DNA from: Bradyrhizobium ottawaense
GTDB taxonomy: Bacteria; Pseudomonadota; Alphaproteobacteria; Rhizobiales; Xanthobacteraceae
Direction of reading: 5' to 3'
DNA: 64,000 nt
Assembly: GCF_002278135.3 (NCBI RefSeq)
Contig: NZ_CP029425.2
Span: forward strand, 7,106,001 to 7,170,000
Both the position numbers and the translations under genes were made by a program. Position 1 is the first letter of the stretch. Each line of letters opens with the position of its first letter. Positions 1 to 8,870 of this stretch are shown piece after piece. Under the pieces are notes generated by a model. It saw nothing but the letters and a program-made list of their open reading frames with translations, searched no databases and was not told where the DNA came from.

Positions 1-981
1 CCGGTCGACGGCGCGCTCGATGGTGTGGAAGATCCAGGTGCCGTCCGGATCGATGTCCGACCAATGAAAGATCGGCGTCTGTTCGGATACCAATCCTGCG
101 ATCGTCCGCAGCGCCTGCTGGGTGGCAAGCGAGGGGTACCCTCCGACATACATGGTCGTTCCTAATCGGCCGGGGTCCGCCTCGGCGATGTGCCGGTTGA
201 AGCTTGCGAAATTTTCGATCGTTAGCACGTAGGCCGGCGGCTCCCGGAAGCGGACGCGATCTGCTTCCTTGGGAGTGATTCCGAGATACAGCGGAGAGAT
301 TCCGGAGAGGTCGGCTCCATCGAGGTCGATCTTGCCCGCGATCAGCAGCGGTGGCGCGAAGCGCTCAAGGCCGATTGCCCGGAGCGCCTCGCGTGGCCGC
401 GCGCCGGGGGGAAACTCCAGGATGCCGCTCAGGAGCCGCACGACCGCGCCTTCGATCCGTTCGAGCGTTTTGCTGTGCCCCACCGTTCGTCTCGAGAAGG
501 TCTTGTAGTCGACGCCAAGATGTTTGTTAGCCAGGATGGCCTGGGCGAGAACGAACGCGTCGCGCAGTGTCTCGACATCGGACGAAGCAACCCCGTGCCA
601 CGTTTTCCCCCGCCCCCATACCTCGGCGACTTGGGAAGCGCTGTTCTTCAGAGAGTCGTGCATCGCCGCCCCGGCGACAAGCCGCACAGCGGCATCCTCC
701 GCGATGCGCGACGCGGGGGTACGGCGGAGATATCGGTATAGGATCTCCGCCGAGGCCAGCCGCACATGTGCCACTTGGTCGCTCATGGGGCCCCGCCCCC
801 AACCAAGGGAGACCGCGCCGGCGCTTTCGGCTTCCCTGATCTGTTTCAGGAAGGCGTCCGCCGCGACTACTGATGGGAAAGCGGGGTAGTCCGGGTGGGC
901 GATCGGGCTTGCGGCCCCCGCCTCGAAGCGGTTGAGCAGGTCGTTCAGCAGGCCGATCGCATCCGTGAAACGCCGAGCCAT
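1..981 (-). CDS. jetD: Wadjet protein JetD, Toprim nuclease subunit (partial, runs off the left edge)
   Basis: The frame is open from the ATG at 981 to the window edge, giving 327 residues without the C-terminus. It shows a Toprim-type active site: a Glu at residue 256 in TIENFASFN and an Asp pair at 309/311 in SDIDPDGT, as in DUF2220 proteins related to topoisomerase VI subunit A. In characterised Wadjet systems JetD cleaves circular DNA that the JetABC SMC complex has extruded, which clears plasmids. The start lies 2 bp after the jetC stop, so the gene is the last of a translationally coupled jetABCD operon. Gene order and the adjoining SMC gene support the call. Only the C-terminal end cannot be judged. 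Confidence 0.9.
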   Translation of the reverse strand, partial: MARRFTDAIGLLNDLLNRFEAGAASPIAHPDYPAFPSVVAADAFLKQIREAESAGAVSLGWGRGPMSDQVAHVRLASAEILYRYLRRTPASRIAEDAAVRLVAGAAMHDSLKNSASQVAEVWGRGKTWHGVASSDVETLRDAFVLAQAILANKHLGVDYKTFSRRTVGHSKTLERIEGAVVRLLSGILEFPPGARPREALRAIGLERFAPPLLIAGKIDLDGADLSGISPLYLGITPKEADRVRFREPPAYVLTIENFASFNRHIAEADPGRLGTTMYVGGYPSLATQQALRTIAGLVSEQTPIFHWSDIDPDGTWIFHTIERAVDR

Positions 982-983
982 GG

Positions 984-3900
984 CTACTCGGCGGCCAGAC
1001 GGGTGGCGAGCTCATCTTCGGACATCAGGTCCGGATCGATGGCCATCAGCTCGCGCTTGGCCTTCTCTTTCAGTTCCACCACAGTGGCCCTGGACTGCTC
1101 GCCGATGCGGTCCACCTCCACGATGGTGTCCATGTGCTCGAGCACGGCGACGCGCTTCTCGAACGGCGCCGCGATCACGAACTGCAGGCCGAGGTTTTTG
1201 TAAAAGCTCATCATCTGCCGCTGGTTCTTGCCGTCCATCTTGGAGAAGGCCTCATCGAACATGGCGAGCGCGAAACCGGCGGGCTTGCCGGCACGACGCT
1301 CCGCGCTGCCGTAGACGGCGGCCAGCGAAGCGCCGATGGCAACGTAGATAGGCACCTGTTGTTCGGCGCCAGACCCGGTGCCGCGCCGCTGCTCCCAGCG
1401 GGTCGAGCGGCCGGTGGCAACATCCTCCATGTGGATCTCGAAGGTGTAGAAGTTGCGGTAGTCCTCGAACTGGGTGAAATCCTTGTCGGGGTCCTCGAGC
1501 AGCGCCTCGAGTGCGACGATCGTATCCTTGTGCGGGAAGTCATCGGGCACGTCGCCCCGGAACAGCATATCGAGCGCCTCCGGAGAGGTTTTGGCGATCT
1601 CGATGATCTTCAGGATGGGCTGGAATTCCACCATCTGGGTGCGATGGAATGAATATCGCTCGTTATGGAACGGATGTGCGTAGAGGCTACGGTTCAACGA
1701 TTGCAGCTCCCGCTCCATCTTTCCGATCCGGGCCGTGAGCGCGTTGATGAACTCGCCGCGCAGCAGGGTAGAGGCCTTTTCCGCCGCATCCCGCGCCTGC
1801 CTTTCGTACTGGCGCAGCTCATTGGATTCGATATCCGAGATCAGCTGCTCCATCCATGGCTTCACCTCCCGCAGCGGCTCGCTTTCCGCACCGACCTGCG
1901 AACTCATCCCGAACTGGTCGAAGTAATCGTAAAGAAGCTCGCGGACCCGTCGCTCGATCCGGGCGCGCTCGTTGTCGGACACATTCGCATCCTTCAAGGC
2001 CTTCTCGGCGATGGCCCGGTGTTTCTCAGCGAAGCCCTTTTGGGCTGCGGCATCGAGGCGGTCGCGGTAGACGGCCCTGCCTTTCGCGGTGGAGTAGAGT
2101 GGGAAGAACTTGCGGTATATCGACCGGGCGACCCTGAGGTTGAGTTCGGAGCCGGGCACGTTCTCGCCCTCTCCGAGCCTCCTCTCCGCCGACCTGACCT
2201 CGCCGTCATGCTCGCCGAACGCCTTCTGCTGTGTCTTTCTCTCCTCCAGCCTCTTCTCCTTCAGCTTTTGCTGCGCCCTCTTTTTGTCGCGAAGCCCGCC
2301 GTCCCCCGCGCCGTCGAGGGCATCGAGCCTGGCCTGAGCTTCAGCGACCTCAGTCTGCGCGGCCGCGAAGGCGGCCGCGCAAGCCCCCAGATCATTACGT
2401 CCCTCGCAGATGTTCTTCAGAGCGGCAAAAGCCTGCTCCGCGGCATGGGCCTCCTTCCCCTTGTCGATCAGGATCCGACCCAGCTCCTCGGCCTGATCCT
2501 GCAGGGATCGCAGGGCGTTCGCCTGGGCTGCCTTTCCGATCTTATACTGCGAGGATTCGATCCAGCGATGGCTCCGGACGAGTCCGTCGTCGTAGAGGCC
2601 GTCCTTCATTATCGCCCGGCCGGGCCTGTTGAACTGGTCGAGCGTGTCGGCGAGACGGACGTTGCCGTAGCGGCGCATGATGAAGGCCATCGCGTCCGGA
2701 TCCTGGCTCCGGAAGATCGAGGGGAAAGTGCCGCGCTCCGGCTTGGCCCTGAACTGCTCGAGCTTGTTTAGGCTCACGAGCGATGCATGGCGAAACTCGC
2801 GGCGACCTTCCTTGAAGATTGACGTGGCGGCGCTGATATCCGCTCTGTCCACGAACACGGCTTCCCGGTCGCGACCGAGGAGCGCCTCGGCGGCTCCTAC
2901 CCACTCGGGTTCGGCGACTTCGATGATGTCGCAGAGTACGCGCGGGACCATTCCACCCTGCCGCAGCCTGCGGCAGAGGAGTTCAGTGTCGTCGCCGAGA
3001 TAGGCGCGCGCCCCTCCGGCGGCGTGCTGTCGGATCCGTTCGAGCACCTCGTCGCGCCTGCCGCGGAGGCCGGAAAGCTCCGCGATGATCCTTTGACGCG
3101 CTTCGTCGATCTTCGGCAGCCATTTGGCGCCGCTTGCCGCGAAGGACTTCTCGGCCGCGGTGACCTCGTCGGAGACGCCCCCGATGTCGGCCCCGGCGGT
3201 GGCGGTCAGAAGACGCTCAAGCGCAGGAACGAAGTCCTCGAAACCGTCCGCGCACATCGCGCGTAGCGGCTCCAGGCGACGGATGTTCTCCATGCGAGCC
3301 TTGAAGTCCGCCGAGGCGCGGTGCGCCGCCTGCCCGGCCACATCGGCGGTCTGCTGCAGGGACTTTCTGCCGGTCTTGGCATCGTGCTCGGCGATCGCGG
3401 CCGTGAGGCGTTCGATCTCCTTATCGATGGCCTTGACGTCGTCGTCGATGAATTCGAGTTCTTTTGCTGCGGCGTCCCGGCGCGCCATCTCGGTACGCCG
3501 CTTGGTCTTGAAGTCCAGGTTTGTCGCGCGCGCCGCGAGCCAAGTCGCGCGTTTTGCGACCCATTCCTCCCTGAACTTGGTCTCGAGCGCCTCTTCAAGC
3601 GCGGCGAGGACGCCCCGAAGCGCCCTTAGGGCTTCGAGCCTGAGGCGCATTTTCCGGATGGTCTCGCTGATGTTGCGGTATGTCTGGATCGACTCGCGCA
3701 GCTCCTTGATGCCGATCGGACTGTCCTCGAGGATGTAGTTCCGCACGAACTGCGTCGCCGTCTGGTTGTGATCGAGCGTCATCGCGTTGACGATTGATTT
3801 CTGCAGGGCGCTGGCGTTCTGTTCGCCAAAGGACGAATGCGGCAGAAGATGGCGCATGTACTCGCGGACATAGTCGCTCGCCCGGTCGCGATGATTGACG

Positions 3901-4418
3901 AAGTTGCCTTCGCCGACCGCTGCGACGATCCGGGCGCGCACGTCCTCCCACTGCGCCGGGAATTGCGACTTTCCTCGCTGCTCGATGAAGTCCTTGGAGC
4001 TCAGAACGGTCCCGACGGCTACGAAGAGTGCCAGCACGGTCTCCCTGCTGTCGGACTTGCGCGCCTCGAGCGCCATGCCGATCGTGACCGGTGACCGGGC
4101 GCCTTCCGTGTCTTCGAAACCGAGCGCGATGTAGGTGCGCGCCTCGTCGCGCCGGCGCTGATCTTCGCCGAGCGTCCCAAGGCAGTAATCGACGACGCTG
4201 CGCTTCGAGCCGCTGCGCGATTTTCCGCTATCGCCGGCGACCGCGTTCAGGCGCAAGAACCGCCGGCTCCCGCCGGTGAGAACGACCTGTGCCATGTCGA
4301 GGATTGTGGATTTGCCGGACCGGTTCTCGCCCAGGACCCCGACGTGTCCCCTCACGTCGATGTCGGCGACGTCGAATAGGTGCCAGTTCACCATCGTCAG
4401 GTGGCGTAGCTCCATCAT
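984..4418 (-). CDS. jetC: Wadjet SMC-like ATPase JetC
   Basis: This 1144-residue protein has the SMC/MukB-type layout. A Walker A motif GENRSGKST sits at residues 30-38 in an N-terminal ATPase half. A long charged, Ala/Glu/Arg-rich coiled-coil region with a central hinge-like part follows. The C-terminal half carries an ABC-signature-like GSGAEQQ and a Walker B MFDEAF (D1055, E1056). In Wadjet, JetC is the motor that extrudes plasmid DNA. The start ATG overlaps the jetB stop (ATGA), which indicates translational coupling, and jetD follows after 2 bp. No frameshift or internal stop is seen, and the length is normal for the family. The alternative of a MukB/MksB condensin is less likely because JetD is present. 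Confidence 0.93.
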   Translation of the reverse strand: MMELRHLTMVNWHLFDVADIDVRGHVGVLGENRSGKSTILDMAQVVLTGGSRRFLRLNAVAGDSGKSRSGSKRSVVDYCLGTLGEDQRRRDEARTYIALGFEDTEGARSPVTIGMALEARKSDSRETVLALFVAVGTVLSSKDFIEQRGKSQFPAQWEDVRARIVAAVGEGNFVNHRDRASDYVREYMRHLLPHSSFGEQNASALQKSIVNAMTLDHNQTATQFVRNYILEDSPIGIKELRESIQTYRNISETIRKMRLRLEALRALRGVLAALEEALETKFREEWVAKRATWLAARATNLDFKTKRRTEMARRDAAAKELEFIDDDVKAIDKEIERLTAAIAEHDAKTGRKSLQQTADVAGQAAHRASADFKARMENIRRLEPLRAMCADGFEDFVPALERLLTATAGADIGGVSDEVTAAEKSFAASGAKWLPKIDEARQRIIAELSGLRGRRDEVLERIRQHAAGGARAYLGDDTELLCRRLRQGGMVPRVLCDIIEVAEPEWVGAAEALLGRDREAVFVDRADISAATSIFKEGRREFRHASLVSLNKLEQFRAKPERGTFPSIFRSQDPDAMAFIMRRYGNVRLADTLDQFNRPGRAIMKDGLYDDGLVRSHRWIESSQYKIGKAAQANALRSLQDQAEELGRILIDKGKEAHAAEQAFAALKNICEGRNDLGACAAAFAAAQTEVAEAQARLDALDGAGDGGLRDKKRAQQKLKEKRLEERKTQQKAFGEHDGEVRSAERRLGEGENVPGSELNLRVARSIYRKFFPLYSTAKGRAVYRDRLDAAAQKGFAEKHRAIAEKALKDANVSDNERARIERRVRELLYDYFDQFGMSSQVGAESEPLREVKPWMEQLISDIESNELRQYERQARDAAEKASTLLRGEFINALTARIGKMERELQSLNRSLYAHPFHNERYSFHRTQMVEFQPILKIIEIAKTSPEALDMLFRGDVPDDFPHKDTIVALEALLEDPDKDFTQFEDYRNFYTFEIHMEDVATGRSTRWEQRRGTGSGAEQQVPIYVAIGASLAAVYGSAERRAGKPAGFALAMFDEAFSKMDGKNQRQMMSFYKNLGLQFVIAAPFEKRVAVLEHMDTIVEVDRIGEQSRATVVELKEKAKRELMAIDPDLMSEDELATRLAAE

Positions 4419-5053
4419 GCCTCGTCTCCTGCGGGCTGCGGAAACCGCGCCTCCTCGCTACGGACGTAGCGCTCGAGCCGTTGGAGGGCATCGCCGCCAC
4501 TGATCAGCTTAATCATCGGACGGATCCTGATCTCGCAGTCCTGCTGCTCGTCGTCAAAATCACCGATCTCGACCAAACTGCGTTGGGCGACCTCGCGCAG
4601 GATGTCCCGGAACCGGGCGGCCGAGATCGCGCCACCGCCGCCGTGTTGCGCCATCTCGCGGTAGCGATCGAACAGGTCGTTCAAAGTGGCCACTACGACG
4701 GCCCGGTCCTCGACTGCTCCGACGTTCACCTCCTGCTGCCAGTATGCCGCCAGCACCAGCATGACGATGGTTTCGTCGAGCTTCATCCGGGGCAGCGGCA
4801 CGTCCTCGTCCATGGCGACGATGCCGGCCCACTGCGCCTCCGGATCGCGGTGGACGCGGTATCCGCAACTATCGAAGAAGCCGTCGACCACGTCGCGGAA
4901 GCGGCCGTCCATGATCGTGTTGTAGACTGTCCCGGTCCGGGGGTCTCCCGCGAACACGAACTGCCGCCGTAGCAGGAAGTGCTGCGCTTTGCGGAGGTCG
5001 GCTGCCTTTTCCGCGCCGAAGGAGCGCTCGACGTTTTCGAACTCACTGAGCAT
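4415..5053 (-). CDS. jetB: Wadjet protein JetB (kite/MksE-like subunit)
   Basis: The product has 212 residues and resembles DUF4194/MksE-type winged-helix accessory subunits that bind the kleisin of SMC complexes. It starts inside the jetA 3' end (11 bp overlap) and its stop overlaps the jetC start by 4 bp. No catalytic motif is expected or visible. Identification rests on size, acidic helical composition and its place between a kleisin-like and an SMC gene, with weak sequence recall of the family. The role in the complex is inferred from Wadjet structures: a KITE subunit bridging JetA and the JetC heads. Confidence 0.85.
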   Translation of the reverse strand: MLSEFENVERSFGAEKAADLRKAQHFLLRRQFVFAGDPRTGTVYNTIMDGRFRDVVDGFFDSCGYRVHRDPEAQWAGIVAMDEDVPLPRMKLDETIVMLVLAAYWQQEVNVGAVEDRAVVVATLNDLFDRYREMAQHGGGGAISAARFRDILREVAQRSLVEIGDFDDEQQDCEIRIRPMIKLISGGDALQRLERYVRSEEARFPQPAGDEA

Positions 5054-6572
5054 GAGCCGCCCTCGCCTTCCGGAGTGCGCCCGATCGCTTGACCAGGAAG
5101 TTGGCGCAACGGAGCCATTCGCTGTCGTGTGGGGGCGTGTCGGGGCACGGTTCGAGTTCGAACCCGGCCGCGACCTGCGCCGGAACCTCGCCTGTCAGCG
5201 CATATCGGCGGGCGCAATCGAAGGCGAGAAAGTCGTCCACGGTATCGATTTCCATGAAGCGGGCTTCCCTGGTCGCGAATGGCGGCACCTGGCCCTCGAG
5301 GAATCGTCTGACATCCTCGGGGCGGGGCGCGATGCGAGCGATGTACTCGAGGCGGAGCTTCTTGCGCAGTTCATACAACGGATCCGACGGCGGCTCGGCG
5401 AGCTCCCTTGCTTCGACGGGACGGCGCGGCTGCCTGGCCGGCGCCTGATGGTGCTCCGACCAGGGCGACCGCAGCGGCTCGATGCTCCATTCGATTGTCG
5501 CCTTGTGGTGCCTGCCGTCGCGCAGTAAGGCATCCAGGCGCCGCACCAGGTCGCCGGCCCGGCCGACGAGTCCCTGCCCGCCCCGCTCGGCGTACTTAAT
5601 GGTGTTGCGGACCCGGGCTTCGAGCTGCCTGCGGAAGGCCTCGATCCTGTCGAACATCTCCCCGATCTGATCGAAGATGCTTTCGATAGCCAGCAGGTCG
5701 TCGGCCGCGGCCATTCGACCGTCCTCGATGTCGGCTGCCATGCTGGAAGCTATGTACTCCTCGGCGAGGACCTGCATGGTTTCCGGGCTGTAGGAGATCC
5801 TCCGCGCGAGATCGACGATGGCGTCGCGGAAGCGGTATGGATGGTTGACGGTGAGGATGGACTCGAAGTCCTTCAGCAGGAGCTGTTCGATGAACTCCTC
5901 GAAAAAGGCTTCGAGCCGGGTAGCGACTGTTTTCGACTCCATGACGGTCCGTCGGACGCGCTTCAGGTCGGCCAGAATGGCCCGCAGACTCTTAGTGAAC
6001 TGGTCGGCCTGATTGCGCGCCTCGCGGACGGCGAGCGCGGCTTCGCGCTGCTTGCGGTCGGTGATCTCAGGCCTCAGTTTTTCGACGGCCTCCAGGTTGA
6101 GGCGGATTTGCACGATCAAGCCGCCGAATCGCTGCGAGAGATCCTTGTTGAGGCTCGCGAGCCGTTGCAGCACGAGCAGCGGTCCCATAGCCATGTCCAC
6201 AGTGACGCGAAGCCCGTATTCCTCCTCTTCAAGCCATCCCCAGACGAGCAGCCGGGCGTATAGTTGTCGGGCAAGACCGAGCGCCTTGTCGCCCTTCTCG
6301 GAAGCGAGCGCGACGTCGGCCTTCCGGATCCGGCGGCGTCTCGCGGAGATCATTTCCGGCAGGCTGCCGAAATCATCGCCCTCGTTCCAGAGGACGGGGT
6401 TGGCGCGCATGACGTCGTAGATGGCGTGGACCACCTGCTGCGGCGTCGGGAACGACGGCGCGCCTGAAAAGAAGCGTTCGTGCAGATCCAGCAGACACGC
6501 TGCGTACAGGTGCTTGTGATCGCGCGAAAAAGCTAAAAAGGCGTCGTCATGCAAATGGCGGAACAAGGTCAA
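5043..6572 (-). CDS. jetA: Wadjet protein JetA (kleisin/MksF-like subunit)
   Basis: This is the first gene of the jetABCD operon, about 510 residues. The N-terminus TLFRHLHDDAF followed by KHLYAACLLDLHERFF resembles the JetA family, probably the DUF5716 (type II) rather than the DUF3375 form; the subtype is uncertain. I prefer the TTG at 6572. AGGAG (6581-6585 on the plus strand, read in reverse) sits 8 bases upstream, and the family normally begins with a short Thr-Leu-Phe start. The longer ATG at 6599 has no ribosome-binding site and adds 9 residues. JetA is the kleisin that closes the JetC ring. The helical Arg/Glu-rich middle region fits this role. Confidence 0.85.
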   Translation of the reverse strand: MTLFRHLHDDAFLAFSRDHKHLYAACLLDLHERFFSGAPSFPTPQQVVHAIYDVMRANPVLWNEGDDFGSLPEMISARRRRIRKADVALASEKGDKALGLARQLYARLLVWGWLEEEEYGLRVTVDMAMGPLLVLQRLASLNKDLSQRFGGLIVQIRLNLEAVEKLRPEITDRKQREAALAVREARNQADQFTKSLRAILADLKRVRRTVMESKTVATRLEAFFEEFIEQLLLKDFESILTVNHPYRFRDAIVDLARRISYSPETMQVLAEEYIASSMAADIEDGRMAAADDLLAIESIFDQIGEMFDRIEAFRRQLEARVRNTIKYAERGGQGLVGRAGDLVRRLDALLRDGRHHKATIEWSIEPLRSPWSEHHQAPARQPRRPVEARELAEPPSDPLYELRKKLRLEYIARIAPRPEDVRRFLEGQVPPFATREARFMEIDTVDDFLAFDCARRYALTGEVPAQVAAGFELEPCPDTPPHDSEWLRCANFLVKRSGALRKARAAHAQ

Positions 6573-6599
6573 TGACGCGGCTCCTGGGCCCGACCTCAT

Positions 6600-6964
6600 C
6601 CTGAGTTGGCGGCACTAAATGCACGGCCTGCCGGGCAAAATGTTAGTGAGAGTGGGTCTTGAAAACACAACCGGAAGATCAGTTCTTAGTATGTTCTAAT
6701 ATAGCTTTCCAGCTCAATCGCTGTCGAGACTCCAAAGGTCCGATCGGAGCTAGTGTCCGGTCTCAGATCGGGAACAATCCGGCCTCAAGTCATTGAATTT
6801 GTTGTTGTTACTATTGCGGCAAAATGGATACAAGGAGTTGCTTGGCACGATAGTGATACGAACGTTCGACATGTCGAGGAGGCTCTCTCGCCCACCGGCA
6901 GATTCGAGCCCAGCTCTACATCGATCATCAGCTTTAGCTTTTTAGTAATTTCAATATGCCTAGT
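6600..6964. other. intergenic region between divergent jetA and hipBA
   Basis: About 365 bases separate the divergent jet and hip operons. It must hold the jetA promoter, but I see no clear -35/-10 pair. Short open frames here have no recognisable content. Confidence 0.4.
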
Positions 6965-7034
6965 ATACGCGAAAGCGTATGATCTGTAGATATTCGCGGT
7001 CGCGTATATTGACAAATTATACGCGTTTGCGTAT
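6965..7034. promoter_or_regulatory. three HipB-type operator palindromes, 27-bp periodicity
   Basis: Three inverted repeats with a 4-base spacer lie just upstream of hipB: ATACGC-GAAA-GCGTAT (6965-6980), ATTCGC-GGTC-GCGTAT (6992-7007, one mismatch) and ATACGC-GTTT-GCGTAT (7019-7034). Their centres are exactly 27 bp apart. Autorepression by HipB dimers (or HipBA) at such sites is established for hip modules. That these are its operators is inferred from position and repetition. Confidence 0.8.
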
Positions 7035-7037
7035 CAT
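7009..7037 (+). promoter_or_regulatory. hipBA promoter, probably leaderless
   Basis: TTGACA (7009-7014), a 17-bp spacer and TATCAT (7032-7037) form a near-consensus sigma-70-type promoter overlapping the third operator. The expected transcription start falls at about 7044, which is the A of the hipB ATG. No ribosome-binding site precedes that ATG, so a leaderless mRNA is predicted. Confidence 0.6.
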
Positions 7038-7043
7038 GCCTTT

Positions 7044-7295
7044 ATGGATACGATTGCCCGCACCCCCCAGCAAATCGGCGCCGGGATCAGGCGCTACCGG
7101 CGGCAGAAGAAGCTCACCCAGGGGGACCTCGGTGAGAAGATGCATGCGCGTCAAGCGACGGTCTCGAAGCTGGAGGCCGGTGAACCTGCAACGCAGCTGC
7201 GCATCTTGATGGATGCGCTGGCCGCGCTCGACCTCGAGCTGGTCATCCGGCCGCGCACCAAATTGACGGCTGAAGCGATTGAGGATCTGTTCTGA
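7044..7295 (+). CDS. hipB: HipB-like antitoxin, Xre-family HTH regulator
   Basis: This is an 83-residue protein with a lambda-repressor-type helix-turn-helix at about residues 11-65 (GAGIRRYRRQKKLTQGDLGE, then the recognition helix region ARQATVSKLEAGE). Size and layout match HipB: a dimeric DNA-binding antitoxin that represses its own operon and holds HipA inactive. Its stop overlaps the hipA start (TGATG), so the two are translationally coupled. Three regularly spaced palindromes upstream are the likely operators. The gene is intact. Confidence 0.92.
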   Translation: MDTIARTPQQIGAGIRRYRRQKKLTQGDLGEKMHARQATVSKLEAGEPATQLRILMDALAALDLELVIRPRTKLTAEAIEDLF

Positions 7296-8614
7296 TGGCG
7301 CGTCGCCCTGCCCGTGCGCCGCTCAACGTCTACCTCAACGCACGGCTGGTCGGGCGGCTGCGGCGCGAGAGCAGTGGCGCAATCGATTTCCAGTATGACA
7401 AGCAGTGGCTCGCGTGGGAAAATGCCATCCCCGTTTCCGTGTCGCTGCCATTGCGGGAGGATCGTTATATCGGCGATCCCGTCGTCGCTGTTTTTGACAA
7501 TCTTCTGCCCGATAATGACGACATCCGCCGACGCGTCGCCGAACGCGCGCATGCTGATGGCGCCGATGCTTACAGCCTGCTCTCCGCCATCGGCCGCGAT
7601 TGCATCGGGGCGCTGCAATTCCTTCCCGACAGTGCCGCACCCGGGGGCGCCGGCGCCATTGATGGCCGCGCCGCTAGCGATCAGGAGATCGCCGCCATTC
7701 TCGGCAACCTTGCCAGCAATCCGCTCGGCATCGGCCCCGACCAGGACTTCCGCATTTCTCTCGCGGGCGCGCAGGAAAAGACAGCGCTGCTTTACTGGAA
7801 AGACAAGTGGCACGTGCCTCATGGCACGACCGCAACTACGCACATTATCAAGCCGCAGATCGGGAAGTTGCCGAACGGAATCGACCTGACCGGCAGCGTT
7901 GAAAACGAGCATCTGTGCCTTGAGCTGGTTGCGGCACTCGGCTTGCCTGTCGCCAAATCAAGCATCATCGATTTCGCCGGGCGCCGCGTGCTCGCAGTTG
8001 AGCGGTTCGATCGCATCTGGACGCGCGACGGCCGCCTGTTGCGGCTGCCGCAGGAAGACTGCTGCCAGGCGCTGTCCGTTCCACCCGCGCGAAAGTATGA
8101 ATCCGATGGCGGACCCGGCATCCGCAAAATCTCGGATTTCCTCAAGGGCAGCGATACGCCTGAGGACGACCAGGCCATTTTCTTCAAGGCGCAGATCGTG
8201 TTCTGGCTGCTTGCCGCCACCGATGGCCACGCGAAGAATTTTAGCATTCATTTGGCGCCGGGCGGTCGTTTTCATCTTGCACCGCTTTACGACATCATTT
8301 CGACCCAACCGAGCTTGGACGCTGGACAGATCAGCCAAAACCAAATGAAGCTGGCCATGGCGATCGGCAGCAACCGGCATTACATCGTCCACACGGTTCT
8401 CGGCCGACATTTCGTGCAGACTGCGAAAAGCTGCGGTCTACCCGACAAAACAGTCAAGGTTGTCATCCAGCAGCTCGGCGATACAGCCGCAAAGGCCATA
8501 GATCAGGTGCTGAATGCGCTTCCAAAAGGATTTCCGGAGAAGATGGCCATATCGATTGCTGATGGCGCAAAGCGCCGTGTGAATTCGCTGGCTGTGCTCA
8601 AGAGTAGTGAATGA
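7295..8614 (+). CDS. hipA: HipA-like serine/threonine kinase toxin
   Basis: This is a 439-residue protein that is recognisably HipA from end to end. The N-terminal HipA_N domain is followed by the P-loop segment RISLAGAQEKTALL, with Ser155 in the place of the E. coli autophosphorylated Ser150. THIIK (Lys186), RLPQEDCCQ, KYESDGGPGI, the catalytic Asp310 in ATDGHAKN and the metal-binding Asp333 in LYDIIS follow. E. coli HipA phosphorylates glutamyl-tRNA synthetase and causes growth arrest and persistence. The same activity is inferred here because all kinase residues are kept. It is translated in a coupled way with hipB, and no disruption is seen. Confidence 0.93.
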   Translation: MARRPARAPLNVYLNARLVGRLRRESSGAIDFQYDKQWLAWENAIPVSVSLPLREDRYIGDPVVAVFDNLLPDNDDIRRRVAERAHADGADAYSLLSAIGRDCIGALQFLPDSAAPGGAGAIDGRAASDQEIAAILGNLASNPLGIGPDQDFRISLAGAQEKTALLYWKDKWHVPHGTTATTHIIKPQIGKLPNGIDLTGSVENEHLCLELVAALGLPVAKSSIIDFAGRRVLAVERFDRIWTRDGRLLRLPQEDCCQALSVPPARKYESDGGPGIRKISDFLKGSDTPEDDQAIFFKAQIVFWLLAATDGHAKNFSIHLAPGGRFHLAPLYDIISTQPSLDAGQISQNQMKLAMAIGSNRHYIVHTVLGRHFVQTAKSCGLPDKTVKVVIQQLGDTAAKAIDQVLNALPKGFPEKMAISIADGAKRRVNSLAVLKSSE

Positions 8615-8870
8615 TCGCCGGTTTGCGCAAGCGTACGATGACCTCCGTGAACGGTGGCAGGAAGACCGGATCTACCAAACCAAACCTGGAAGCTGCCTAC
8701 CAGAGGAGCAGCAGCGCGATCAGCAACAGGGAGCGTTGCCCGAAAGCAGCCAACCAGCGGCTCAAGAAACGGGCCCGGTTCAAGAACGGCGATTGCCGCT
8801 CTCCTTCGACGGCGAGCGGCCCGCGCCGTCCGTATGCAAGCTCCAACAGCGACTGCGTTTCCAAACTAGG
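8615..8870. other. gap without recognised gene
   Basis: Short overlapping open frames follow hipA up to the IS481-type remnant. Their sequences (Arg/Ser/Lys-rich) look random. I see no promoter, RNA or family resemblance. Confidence 0.3.

Noticed and set aside
1665-2771. 368-codon plus-strand open frame
   Set aside because: It lies antisense to jetC, where the high-GC codon pattern opens the opposite frame; no start context or family resemblance.
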